Program-made: the position numbers and the translations under genes
Origin: Tupaia tana
Taxonomy: Eukaryota; Chordata; Mammalia; Scandentia; Tupaiidae
Length of the DNA stretch: 64,000 bases
Direction of reading: 5' to 3'
NCBI GenBank assembly: GCA_026018925.1
Contig: JAKSZU010000003.1
Span: 188,329,639-188,393,638 of the forward strand
The notes under the pieces: generated by a model
Told to the model about the DNA's origin: nothing
What the model saw: only the letters and a program-made list of their open reading frames with translations
The model's database searches: none
Shown: in pieces, positions 32,020 through 43,579 of the stretch
Layout: every line of letters starts with the position of its first letter
Position numbering within the stretch: the first letter of the stretch is position 1

Positions 32020-34045
32020 ATTAAGTCCATTTTAGGGAAAGTATAGTTAAATGGCGCAATTACAACAACTGATACAGCTATTGTCTACATGGCCTTACTA
32101 TGTAATAATTTCACAACTTATACTGAGTTTCTAATCTAGGCCCTGGTTCTGTGCTAGGCCATGAGGATCCTGAGAGAGAAGACAAAATCTATCTTCAAGG
32201 ATGGATCTGGGGTCTAGAGGGACAGACAGACATGAGGCCAGATCATTTGGGATGTTAACTTCTATACCAGAGGGACAAACAGAACATTATCACTGCCCTT
32301 AGAAGGCAAAGGCTGCTGATCTCGCCTTTTTTGGGCCTAGCATTTTGCAGCGCAAAGCCAAGCCAGCACTCTGTCATCACAGAAAGGACCAAGAGTAACC
32401 TTTCTGAGGGTGTGCCTGGATGGGGGCGGAAGCAGACCATAGAATTCAATACAGGAACCAGATTCCCGGACAGAAAGGCCAGAAAACCACATTTGAAACT
32501 CGTTTGTCAGGATAACAAGCTGCCAAAACTAGTAAGTGTTCGTCTTCCATGTCCAGCCACACAAGGAGCCACGTGCTGGGAGAGCAGTCAGCCCCGCACA
32601 GGTCACTCCGGCCCAGATAAAGAGTTGAGGAGACACAAATGTAACTGTGTACAAGTCGGGGGATGTAGGGAGAGCACGTCTTCCTGCAATGTGTGGGTCA
32701 CCCAAGTTACTTGGAGGATATCACAGTCCTCATGCAAGGCCAGGGGGCTGAAAATGTCTGACCTCTAAGGGACAGAAAACAGATTGTATTATTCCTAAAA
32801 AAGAAATTCTACATTTGTATTTGTTTAATTTGGCCACAGAATTTGGTATTTGCTTTAAGACCATGTGGTGCTTTTCAGCTGATCAGAAATGTGTATGTGC
32901 ACACATGTGCATACATGTCAATAAAGAAAAATATAGGTCTATATTCATACCCACACACTTGTGGGCTTAGATCAACAGGCCAATGGATGAGGAGGATCTT
33001 CTTCATTAGGGAGAATACTATTTGGTGGAATTTATACAACAAAGACAATTAGAGCTCAAGACAGCCTCCATTGCCTCCCAGTACCAGGGAGGGCCAGGTT
33101 TTGGAGGAAGAGCAAGGGTAAAGCAACAGTTCAGTTTGCACATTCTGAGTCCAAGGTACCTTGAAGATTGCTAATGGGACATGCAGACTAGGGGGTTATA
33201 ATGAAGTTTCATTAGAAGAAGTAATGAGAAAAGAGGAGGATAGTATTGATTTCTGAGCAAACCCTATATTTAATGACCAGGACTTGAAACAGAACAGCCA
33301 GAGAGGAAACCGAAGCGACTGTGGCTTCCAAGTAGCCCAGGAAGGTAGGGGAACTTGGGCAACAGGTGTGGTCAGTCAGTGACAGAGGCCTCAAGTTCAG
33401 TGATTCTGAGATTCTTTTATCCAATTGAGGCCCAAGGAGATAAAAGTCACTTATAATTATTTGCATTTATCTTTTTTCTTTTTATATTTTGAGACTCCAA
33501 GTGAGAAATTACATTAATAATAGACAGCAGTAGCAGCAGTAGCTGTTATACTTTTAAGACAACGAAGATGCTGTATGTCAGGGTCAGCCTGGTGACCAAC
33601 TTTAGTAAAGAAAAGAACAGTAAACTTCAAGGCTGCCGATGGAAAAGAGGTAGGAATTTTCCAGAATTCCACTCAGGAATACAAAAGAAATAAAAAAGCA
33701 ACAATTCTGCAAGGGCTGGGAGACATGTCCTCTACAACACAATAACAGTGCCTCTGCGGGAACAATCCCTATTCAGAGGACACCCACTGGAGCTCCAGAT
33801 TCTCCATGAGCCTCCTAGTCTTCCAACCAGGGGGGATCTAGCAGTTTCTCCTGCTCTGCCCACCCAAGGCTATCCTTGAGGAGTAGTTGGTGCAGTGGTG
33901 GCCCACAAAGCACCAGTCCAGCATCCCTGGGCTCTCTCTCTCTCTCCTGTCCATTCCACTAATGCCCTCGCTGGCATTCCCTATGGCTGCCCCATGTGAG
34001 AGGATGCCTATACTCTGAACATGTCTTTACTTTCATCTCATTAAA
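32020..34045. other. Intron, no named repeat
   Basis: A 145-codon open frame at 32331-32768 has no recognisable domain and no splice context; I treat it as chance. 33930-33945 is a CT run. The rest is unrecognised. Confidence 0.45.
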
Positions 34046-34049
34046 AATC

Positions 34050-35542
34050 CCCCGATCCAAAAATATATTACAAAGCTGTGGTAATAAAGACAGCATGGTA
34101 TTGGCACAGAAACAGACATGTGGACCAATGGAACAGAATAGAGTCCCCAGAAATAAGTGCCCAAACATACAGTCAACTGATCTTTGACAAGGGGTACCAG
34201 TCAATCCAGTGGGAAAATGAAAGCCTCTTCAGCAAGTGGTGCTGGAGAAACTGGACTTCCACTTGCAGAAAGATGAATCTGAACCCCTACCTCTCTCCTT
34301 TGACAAGAATCAAGTCAAGGTGGATCAAGGATCTAAATCTAAGACCTCAAACTATAAAGCTGCTCCTGGAGAATGCTGGGGAAACTCTGGGAGACATTGG
34401 TGTAGGGAAAGACTTCCTAAAGAAGACCCTCAAAGCAGAGTCCATCGTCCACAAAATAGACAAGTGGGATTACATCAGACTAAGAAGTTTCTGCATGGCC
34501 AAAGACACAGTAGTTAGTGTGAATCGACAGCCCTCAGAATGGGAAAATATTTTTGTAAATGTTGCATCAGATAAGGGACTGATAACCAGAATACACAAGG
34601 AACTAAAAAAGGTGTTTGGAAAAAAGATGATCAACCCTATTAAAAGATGGGAGAAGGAGATGAAGAAAACACTCTCTAAAGATGACATACGAATGGCCAA
34701 AAGGCATATGAAAAAATGTTCAACCTCCCTCATCGTAAGGGAAATGCAGATAAAAACAACAATGAGGTACCACCTAACCCCAGTCAGATTGTCTAATATT
34801 AAAAAAACAAAAAATGATAAGTGTTGGCGGGGGTGTGGTGAAAGGGGAACTCTTTTACACTGCTGGTGGGAATGTAGATTAGTCCAACCACTGTGGAGAA
34901 TAATTTGGAGATTCCTCAAAAATCTACAGATAGATCTGCCATATGATCCAGAGATCCCACTCCTCGGTATCTACCCAAAGGACAGAAGAATTCTTCATTG
35001 GAAAAGTGCTTGCACATCGATGTTTATTGTGGCACTATTCACAATTGCTAAGTCATGGAACCAACCCAGATGCCCCCGTATGGAGGAATGGATTGAAAAA
35101 CTGTGGCACATATACTCTATGGAATACTACTCAGCCATAAAAACCAACAGAGCCCTGGCTTTTGACAGAAAGTGGAAGAATATGGAAGATGTACTGCTGA
35201 GTGAGGCAAGCCAGGCTATAAAGGAGAGACATTGTATGTCCCCACTTAACATATACCGTTTGTCTGCATTCTATGTCTGAAACTGATTGACTAACAGTTG
35301 AACAAACACAAGAGATGGGTGTGAATGTCAGATGAGGTGTATGTGGAGGAGTGGGGCCCAACGAAAGACATTTAGAGAAGGGATACAGAGGTAGGGCATT
35401 GACGGGATGGGGAGGTGTGGTGTTATCTGTTGAAGATATTTCGATCAACGGGTCTGGGGAGAAATGTTCACATATCGAAATGGTCTCATTGTAAGCCAAA
35501 CAATATGATTGAAAGTATATACAAAAATAAATAAATTAAAAA
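34050..35542 (+). mobile_element. Younger 5'-truncated L1 (ORF2 C terminus and 3' UTR)
   Basis: It begins inside ORF2 at a point equivalent to base 8430 of the long L1 and runs through the ORF2 stop (35278-35280), a 3' UTR, 'gattgaaagtatatacaaa', and an A-tail at 35538-35551. It is less decayed than the other copies, since its remaining ORF2 is fully open. A young SINE sits immediately after the tail. Confidence 0.95.
34078..35280 (+). pseudogene. Open L1 ORF2 C-terminal fragment, 400 codons
   Basis: Starts [20 protein letters not shown] and ends RLSAFYV. It contains the conserved C-terminal segments [19 protein letters not shown], the Cys/His motif [18 protein letters not shown] (C-x3-C-x7-H-x4-C) and [18 protein letters not shown]. 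It lacks the endonuclease and the RT catalytic motifs, so it cannot be an active enzyme. The uninterrupted frame indicates a relatively recent insertion. No promoter is visible, and the first usable codon is arbitrary because the element is 5'-truncated. Confidence 0.93.
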
Positions 35543-35561
35543 AAAAAAAAATCACCCTCCC

Positions 35562-35830
35562 GGGACCAGCAGTTAGCATAATGGCTATGTCGCTGGACTC
35601 CCATGTAGTCAACCGCGGTTTGCGTCCCGGACCCGGTGGCTTAAATTCACACCGGGCGCGTGTGCATGCCCAAGATCCCGAGAGGAGAATGGAGGAGAAG
35701 GGATTGCGGCCTGGCCATCCTCCCTGGGGGGTGATTTCTCGCTTTCTATCTCTCTGTCTCTGTCTGTCTGGCGAGCACACGCACCCTATAGCAAAAACCG
35801 CTCCAAAAAAAAAAAAAAAAAAAAAAAAGA
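35562..35830 (+). mobile_element. Young family 1 SINE (subfamily A) next to the L1 A-tail
   Basis: Full-length, head GGGACCAGCAGTTAGCATAA. A perfect 19-bp duplication, aaaaaaaaatcaccctccc, is at 35543-35561 and 35831-35849. It shares the A-tail of the preceding L1 as its target. Confidence 0.96.
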
Positions 35831-35849
35831 AAAAAAAAATCACCCTCCC

Positions 35850-36730
35850 TTCTGAACTATGTGCAAATCTGTTCATGCCACAGAGCTAAGGTGAGCACTT
35901 ATGGCTTGAAATGTAACCTTCCCCAGGGATCCTGTGGTGATCGATCAGAAGCCTGTTAGGCAGTCAGGAGAGAGGCTGAGGGCACAGGGCACAGCTTTAT
36001 CACTTCTCAAATCCTGTCCCCCTAGCGGCCACTGCCTTACTCCAGCTTCTGTATCCATCCTGGATCAAACACTTCCTTTTTATCTGTTTTTACCCAAGGA
36101 CCATTCTTGGAGCAGAGTTTGGATTTTATTGATGCCATTCAATTGAGATTCAGAGACTTGTTCATTCTCTGACTTTGTTGGCAACTACCAGCTGACTTTA
36201 TTCTCAGACTAGAGCATGTCGTTTGGCTAAAATATGGATAAAATGTTAGTAAGTTATGTCCAATGGAGGGAAGCACTGAGGAAAAAGGTTAAGCCATCTG
36301 TGCTTTAGGAAAAAGTAATAACCAACTTTAAACAAGGTCTCTTTCAATTCAGGTCCTGGAAGTGTCCTTAGAGCAGAGGTATGCACACACAAAGTATCAC
36401 AGACCTGCACATTGAGTACATACAGTCTTACTCTTCTTGAGCTTCCATGAAGGTTCTGTGACAAGTACAATTCCTACCTGGGTAGAGTACATACTTTAAT
36501 TTGTTTCTTAGTGAGGCTATGTGTGGAGATAAGTCAGTTGGCCAATGACTGAGCTAGACCAGATGCAGATAGAGTGACAAGGTCTGGAAGAGATATTTCT
36601 TAGCCAAAAAGCAAGTGTTTTAACCAAATAAAACAGGAATGTGGAACTTGGTGGTGGTTCCTATCTATGACAAATAAGTCCTCAGCATATTCTATTCTGT
36701 AATAAAGAAATCAGGGATATATAGTGAAAC
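35850..36730. other. Intron, no recognised element
   Basis: Nothing recognised. Confidence 0.5.
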
Positions 36731-36734
36731 AGTG

Positions 36735-36920
36735 GTAAAACATGATGTACCATGAGGCACTGCCACATGGGAAGGTTTCTGGTTTGCATTCAGAGACCTC
36801 CCTGGCATAGCCATGGCTATGATCTAGTGCTGAACACTAGGGATGGACAGCAGCATCAAGACTGTTAAGGGTGCTCTCTCTCTCTCTCTCTCTTACTCAT
36901 GGAAGAAATAAGTAAACTTA
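36735..36920 (+). repeat. Old SINE of family 2
   Basis: 'acagtggtaaaacatgatgt', 'ccacatgggaaggtttctgg', CT run at 36872-36892 and tail 'catggaagaaataagtaaac' give the same order as 41945-42165 and, reversed, 2390-2655. Confidence 0.6.
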
Positions 36921-37019
36921 GTCATGATTTGTGAATTTATTTTAGCAAATGCTAATGCAAAAATGGAAATTTCGATGAAAACTAAAAAGGTGCTGTGAGG
37001 ATATGCCTGGACAACTCCC

Positions 37020-37460
37020 AACATCACTATATATCTGTATCTATTATATTAATCATATTATATACTTTACTATATATAATAAAGTACACATGTAATATAT
37101 AATGAACCATATATGTAATAACGTATATAGTATGGTTAACATAATACAGACCTATAGTTATATACAGATGTTGAGAGTTATATTATACTGGGCTGTTGGA
37201 AAAGTCATGATGTATTTTTACTGTTTTCATATGCAAAAAAAAAATATATATATAAATAAAATATATGAAATAAGGTAGTCGTGTAGTGTGATAATGAGCC
37301 CAAGCAACACACAACTCAATCTCTTTTTCTGCCTCATATTTTAACAATACTATATACTTTATTATGTGGATAAGGTATATGTAAATATATAATAAAAGTA
37401 TATAGTCTGATTAATATATACCATATATAGAGAAAGATGTTGTATTTATATGCTGCCTTA
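37020..37460. repeat. AT-rich region with a recurring degenerate motif
   Basis: The motif 'gtaataacgtatatagtatg' (37115) recurs as 'ataataaaagtatatagtct' (37389) and again at 37895 beyond the MITE. It may be decayed tandem DNA. A one-ended mariner MITE sequence lies inside at 37189-37240. Confidence 0.6.
37189..37240 (+). mobile_element. One end of a mariner-like MITE
   Basis: TA then 'ctgggctgttggaaaagtca' 'tgatg', matching the terminal repeat of 54472-54539. The other terminus is not recognised. Confidence 0.6.
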
Positions 37461-37468
37461 AATATGCA

Positions 37469-37880
37469 GTCTTCAAAAAGTTCATGGAAAATGTGTATTA
37501 TGAAAAAATATATATGGATTTCAAATTTCTTTTTGAAACAACCAAAATAAACTTACATTCTTTTTTTTTTTTTTGAGAGGTTTTCGCTATAGGGTGTGTG
37601 CGCTCGCCAGACAGACAGAGAGAGACGTAGAGACAGAAAGCGAGAAATAACCCCCCAGGGAGGATGACCACACCGCAATTCCTTCTCCTCCATTCTCCTC
37701 TCGGGATCCTGGGCACGCACGCACACGTGCCTGGTATGAGTTTTAGGCCACTGGGTCCGGGACACGAACCACGGTCGACTACGTGGGAGTCCAGCGACAT
37801 AGCCATTACGCTAACTGCTGGTTCCCAATAAACTTATATTCTAATTCCATTTTTCCACAAACCTTTAGAAGTCTCCTGTA
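37469..37880 (-). mobile_element. Mariner-like MITE (copy 2) split by a SINE
   Basis: Ends 'cttcaaaaagttcatggaaa' (37471-37490) and 'ccatttttccacaaaccttt' (37847-37866). With the SINE removed, the interior reverse complement reads 'aaaaatggaattagaatgta' 'agtttattttggt', collinear with copy 1 at 20062-20458. Confidence 0.8.
37562..37826 (-). mobile_element. Young family 1 SINE (subfamily B) inside mariner MITE copy 2
   Basis: On the minus strand it starts GGGAACCAGCAGTTAGCG, with GGTTCGTGTCC at the B-box position and the subfamily B extra base near GGCCTAAAACTC. The duplication aataaacttacattct / aataaacttatattct lies at 37546-37561 and 37827-37842 (one mismatch). Confidence 0.94.
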
Positions 37881-37999
37881 CACACAATATATATGTAATA
37901 AAGTATACAGCATGACTAATATATGTAACACATATTTAGTATATTTATTTATGTGCATATTTATAATTTAAGGAATATATACTATAATACATATACAGA

Positions 38000-39010
38000 T
38001 TATATACATACTACAAAAAAATCTACAAAAGTAGACTGTTTAGTCTCTTTTTCATTTTTTCAATTAATTTTTACCAAATAGTTTACACTAATAGAATGGA
38101 AACAATGACAATAAAAATAATTTCTATTGAAACCTTGAGTATACAATACCACAAGCAGTCATTCTATTAGACTAAAAATAAAGTTACTATTTTCATGTGC
38201 TAACAGTTCCTAACGAAGATTAATTAGATGAATGCTAATTTCTTAATCTGCTGATGACTGTCAAACTCTTTTTATTGCCAGAGATTAGCTGCTAAGATAT
38301 ACATCCTCAATCATATCTGCTCTTTTTTTGGAAAACACAAATGTTCTGATTTAATGGAAAATCACTGCAGGGCAGAAGCATAAACTATAAAACAATTAAA
38401 ATAATAAGTCCAAATGGCAGCAATTCCCTCTCAGTCTTACAACATCGAACTAGAAGCTGCCAACCTGCAAAGCTCAACCCTACATCCTGCAGGTCGGGGG
38501 ACGGGGGGCGGGGGGCAAGCAACAAGTATAGGTGCTGCCTATAGGTAGCCTCCAGGAAGAACCTGTGGTTGGCTGGAGTCCCAGGTGGGAAAGTGAGATA
38601 GTCAGTCCTGGACTCAGAAGTTTCTAGGGAAAGGCTGTCCACTGGTTCCTGGTCAGCATGTTTCCTTTCATAGGAAAAAATGATCCGTTCATCTATTCAA
38701 GTAGTCATGGAATGATTCCCATGTGATATGTGCTATTCTTGGCACTGCAGAAACAAGCTCCCCATAAGGTAACAATAAATATCGAAATATTGAGGAGTAA
38801 AAGTGCCATAAATGTTTAAGCTGACATTAACTTTGGTCCATGCCCTTGTTTCTTTTCCATGAATCCACAAACATGTAATGAACACCTTCCATGTGCCTCA
38901 GCCTTTGTGAGATGGTTCGTAGGAGATGGAATTCCAAGACTTGGTTTCTGCCATCCACATGTGAAACAAAAAGAAAACTATAAGGACACTGTATCCAATA
39001 ACAGTGTTTG
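38000..39010. other. Intron, one G-rich cluster
   Basis: 38496-38515 holds G5-AC-G6-C-G6, a candidate G-quadruplex. 38690-38800 is faintly L2-like. The remainder is unrecognised. Confidence 0.5.
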
Positions 39011-39019
39011 GTGCGCATT

Positions 39020-39200
39020 TACTAGTACAGCCTGCATTGAATGAGCTCATTTAATTCTCAAAACGCTCTGAAATAGGTACTGTCATCATTCTCATTTTTT
39101 AGAGATAACAAAATAGAGACTTAGAGAGGGTAAGTACTTTGTCCAGAAGACCACAGCCAGTTTCAGGGTGAGGAACCAAGATTTGAACCCCACAGAGCAA
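39020..39200 (+). repeat. MIR relic
   Basis: 'gagctcatttaattctcaaa', 'aataggtactgtcatcattc', 'tttgtccagaagaccacagc' and 'gaaccaagatttgaacccc' follow the MIR order. Confidence 0.85.
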
Positions 39201-39204
39201 GCTA

Positions 39205-40725
39205 TTAGCCACACCCTGCGTTTGTGTCTAGGCTGGGTGGTAGAGGAGATCTTCAGAAGAACCACATCTGCTACTCTGTCTATATCCTCCCCAAGACTCC
39301 AGTGCTTAGTCTCAGAGGTGGTTAACAAATATTGACTGCCTGGTCACTCATGGCCATGTCTAAAAAGCATGGCTCTGTCCATCTTCCTTGGCTCCTGCCC
39401 ATTTTCCTACTGACTTTCCAGTTTGCCCATTTTATCTGTGAGCTCTCATGTTTTTTCAGAAAATTCCTTTTCTGTGCAAGTTAGCCAGAGCTATGCTTAC
39501 TACTAAGAACCCTGACCAAACCACCAGTCCCAAGTCAGTCTAAAAACCCCTTAATTCTCAATGGTAGCAGGCTGCCTCTGATCAGTCACTCATTGTCAAG
39601 GGTTTACCAACTCAGATCTGTCTCAGGAGCCAGGTCAGAGTATCTGAGAGTGGAGAGGCCCTGCTGGCTAACATACATTCATAGTATGTGCATAGTGTAG
39701 ATTGACAGCAGAGATCAAGGCTGTGAGAAGCAATCAAGAGCAGCATGACCAGCCTTCCCAAATGCATTAGGCCCCCACTCTCTCTAAGTGAAGGTGGGAG
39801 CAAATGTTAGCCACTCAACATATGTGGACATGAACCATGAACATCCAGAATCTGAGAGGTCAGGATCAGATGCTGGTTTAAGGCTCTCTTTCTCTTTTAA
39901 TTAAAATAAGTCTATCCAACTGTTTCTAATCCCATTTCAAAATAAGGGAAAATATTAAGCATATTACTTATTATTAAAATCTGGAAGAAGCATTGTGGGA
40001 AGACACTGTATTAAAAGGATTCTACAAATCCAGGATCTTAGTGATCTGAGAAGAAAATAATAATGTCAAAATGTTTAAGGGCAAGGCTCAATAGTTTTGA
40101 ACTGAACAAACTTCGAAGCTAAATAAAGGAGGGAAAGTGAAGCAGCAGAGTTAATCAGGAGTGCCCAAATCTGTAGGCTCTCTGGCCCTTTTTATCTTTC
40201 CATACTTATCATTCAACTGCTAGGCTAAGGCTCTGGAGGTTTAAAGCAGTACTGACTGTAAATTTTTAACCTCGACAATATCCATATTTCAAAGGAGCTC
40301 ATCTAGGAAAAGTCTGTTAATGCTGGACCTTAGGATAACCATAAATCATAGAGGTACACCTTCACTCTTGCAGCCTTTCCTCATCTCACCCTGCCTGTCC
40401 TCAGGGTGCCCCTTTCCTGCCTCCAGTGCTTACTGGACCCTATACTTTTCATAGCTCTCAGCCCTCCAGCCCCCAAGAAAGGCTGTGACAGCAGTAGTCA
40501 TCCCTCAGTGTGAAGGCTCGAGAGATAGGGGAGTAAATTCAACATTGCCAGACCCTTACCATGTATCAGTCTCTGGGCTAGGCCCTATGGGGGAGAGACA
40601 AGAAAGCTAAAAAAGAATTATCTCCAGAAGAGATATTAAATGGAAAAATTAAATGTGATATTAAAATAGGAAATGTGTTTTTAAGTAAGAGTAAATGTAA
40701 TAAACATTAAGTGTTCACTTTTGGG
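39205..40725. other. Intron, no recognised element
   Basis: Nothing recognised in this 1.5 kb. Confidence 0.45.
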
Positions 40726-40729
40726 CTTT

Positions 40730-41010
40730 TGCATAGTCTTCCATCTGCCTGTAACACTCCTCCCTTTTCTTCATTGGCCACTTTCCATCACTTCCTGCAG
40801 GAAGCTTTCAAGGACTACTCAATTAAATTCAGTGTCCCACCTAAGGGGTACCAAGGCACCTAGACCTCCCCTGTCATAGTAATCATCACAGTGAAATGTA
40901 AACATATTAATGACAGAGAAGTCCACAAAGAGGAGACAGAGTCTGGTTCATCATCCTCACGGTGCCTTGGATACAGCAGCCACTTAATCAATATCTGATG
41001 GCTAAGAATG
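40730..41010 (+). repeat. L2 relic
   Basis: 'gggcttttgcatagtcttcc', 'ctgcctgtaacactcctccc', 'caggaagctttcaaggacta' and 'gttcatcatcctcacggtgc' follow the L2 3' region. Confidence 0.65.
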
Positions 41011-41014
41011 AACG

Positions 41015-41940
41015 TAGGATTAAGAGGAGATCAGAGAGATTCCTGTGTGAAGAGGGTCCATTTCCAAGATAGCAGGCACCCTGGAGTACTTACTGAAGAA
41101 AGAACTATTCAATAATTATCATCTGGAATCTTGGTGTTGGAAGTGCCACAGCTTGGATGCCAAACTGATAAAACAACGTTGCCTGAACCCACTTGACAAG
41201 ACCCAACCTGTTAAGGTATTAGCACCTTGGCTTGGCACCCTTGGCCCTGCTGCTTACATCTGCCACGTTGTTTGTGCAGATTAACTTGTCTTAAATCCTT
41301 TTTAATCATTTTAAACACAATGAAGACACGTACAACTAGATTTTGATTCACACTCCATTTTTTATGGCAATAATCATGTACGCAATTGACTTTGATTTTC
41401 ATGCTTATTTAATCTTAATGTGAATGTGAATTAGGAATGATTCACTGTCATAGGCTAAACATTTGTTTTCTTAGAGAGTCCTTACTTATGCACCTACTAA
41501 GTGTCTCTATATTGCTGATTTTTAAAAAAATGTTTGTATTTACTGGCATGTACGAATTTAGGAGAAGGGAATTATTCAGAGTCCAGAGTGCTCACCATTA
41601 TACCATGGAACCACCCCTGAGAACGGAATTATTCAAAGACAATGAAAAATGAAATAATTCCATCAGTCAGTTGCATCTGATTAGATGAAGTCAATGACTA
41701 GTTTATTTCCCCTCTGATAATACATAGTTAATCATTTCCAGAAAACTGAGTATCCTCCACCTTGTTTATCCCTCTCTCCACTTCTTAAACCCTGCACATA
41801 ACACTCAATCTCTAGTACAATATACCAACTTTGGAAAATATTTTTTTCCATGTAAACTGATTCTCATTAAAGTTTTTTTAAATTATTAATATAAATTGAA
41901 ATTTTAAATCTAGTCAAAGAAATAATGACACCATGCCTAC
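41015..41940. other. Intron, no recognised element
   Basis: Nothing recognised. Confidence 0.45.
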
Positions 41941-41944
41941 TTTT

Positions 41945-42165
41945 TCTATCAGAATATGGGGGCCAGTGACATAGCAGTAAAATGTGATGCTCAATGAGGC
42001 AGAAAACATGGGAAGGTTCTGGGTTCATGTCCAAGGACTCCCTTGAGTATACTGGGCACACATGTGTCCAAAATCTGAACAGGCTGAAGCTGGGAGTGGA
42101 CTGCAGAATCAGGACCCTATTAGGATTTTCTCTCCTTCACCCATGGAATAAATAAACTTTTAAAA
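41945..42165 (+). repeat. Old SINE of family 2
   Basis: 'gggggccagtgacatagcag', 'aacatgggaaggttctgggt', 'catgtccaaggactccc' and the tail 'catggaataaataaactttt' match the other family 2 copies. Confidence 0.65.
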
Positions 42166-42169
42166 ATAT

Positions 42170-42680
42170 GTTTCACAGAGCTTTCAGAATGGATGACTAT
42201 AGTACTGACCATCAGTTCATTTTCCCATATACTCTTCCTAAAGACTTTAGCTAATATTTAGGTAAATACCATTGCAAGTCCACACAGCTTTTAAAGTTTA
42301 TAGACACATATGTGACTAAGCACGGCTGTGAAGAGTACTTGAGAAATCACTACAGGCAGAAAGTGTTGGGCAATTAGTAGCTGAAGTAGGCAAGGCACCA
42401 TTGCAAATAATGACCAGAGGGTCTCATTTGTGCCATGATGAGATGGTCTAAGAAAGACTTTTTTTTTCAGGTAAGAATTAGCTGTGTGTAAAAAGTTCAA
42501 GACTCACCATAACTGTCAATTAAAGGGTGGTTTCCAGTGAAAAAATATTTTTAATTGTTTAGGGCCACCTAATACTCCATGATCATGCACCACCATCTTT
42601 ATTACCCACACAAACTATGTAAAGATATTTGCAAGATAAAGTGGAAGGTCAGAGAGAAATGAGACTTGTTTCTAGTTCTC
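42170..42680. other. Intron, no recognised element
   Basis: Nothing recognised. Confidence 0.45.
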
Positions 42681-42698
42681 AAAAAGTTTGTAATTCAT

Positions 42699-42958
42699 GG
42701 GAACCAGCAGTTAGCGTAATGGCTATGTCGCTGGACTCCCACGTAGTCGACCGCGGTTCGCCTCTCGGACCTGGTGGCTTACAACTCACGCCGGGCGTGT
42801 GTGCGTGCGTGCCCAAGATCCCGAGAGGAGAATGGAGGAGAAGGGATTGCGGCGTGACCATCCCCCCTGGGGGGTGATTTCTCGCTTTCTGTCTCTATGT
42901 CTCTCTCTGTCTGTCTGGTGAGCGCACGCACCCTATAGCGAAAAACCTCTCCAAAAAA
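42699..42958 (+). mobile_element. Young family 1 SINE (subfamily B)
   Basis: GGGAACCAGCAGTTAGCG head, GGTTCGCCTCT at the B-box position, GGCTTACAACTC, intact CCCCCCTGGGGGG palindrome, 'ccctatagcgaaaaacctc' end. A perfect 18-bp duplication, aaaaagtttgtaattcat, is at 42681-42698 and 42959-42976. Confidence 0.97.
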
Positions 42959-42979
42959 AAAAAGTTTGTAATTCATCAA

Positions 42980-43575
42980 AGGTAGATCAATGAAGTACAA
43001 AGGGTGAGGTACAAAGTATAGGATCTCTTACCTGTACTCAGAAGCCCAAACATAAATGTAGAGCTGCAGATTTACATGGTTATTTTTAACACGAGAAGGG
43101 ATCTCCATTTGGGGAATGAACATAGTTAGAGGGCAGTGTCACAGGTACTGATTAAACAAGATTTCACAGAGGAAGAGGGACTTGTTTTTATCAATATCAA
43201 TTAGTTAGATTGAACTATTCTTTAAAAGGAAATCCTCTCTAGGTAACTTTATTCATATTATTTATTTTTATTATATCTCAAGGGGTAAAACTGTCATTAT
43301 TTATTTTTTTTTAAGTAGGAAAAGAGAAGTCTTAACAGAATAGGAAAGATTTCTCATAGGAAGATAATATACCCTCATTCCTGAAAGGCATGTGGATAGG
43401 CAGCTGCCAGAGAAGGACAACTTCATTGGGAATGAGGTTAGGTGTTACTTTTATCCTGGGGGTTGGTAATGAATATTTAGCAGGGAGGGTCTGTAATAGC
43501 ATCTGATTTCTTTGTTTGGTTTCCTGGGCTTTTTTTCCATTAAAATTATAAAAGTAGTATCAGTCACACGATACT
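42980..43575. other. Intron, no recognised element
   Basis: AT-rich; nothing recognised. Confidence 0.45.
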
Positions 43576-43579
43576 AGTA

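Noticed and set aside
32331-32768. 145-codon open frame as a new gene
   Set aside because: No recognisable domain, composition like the surrounding intron, no splice sites or polyadenylation context. Chance is sufficient.
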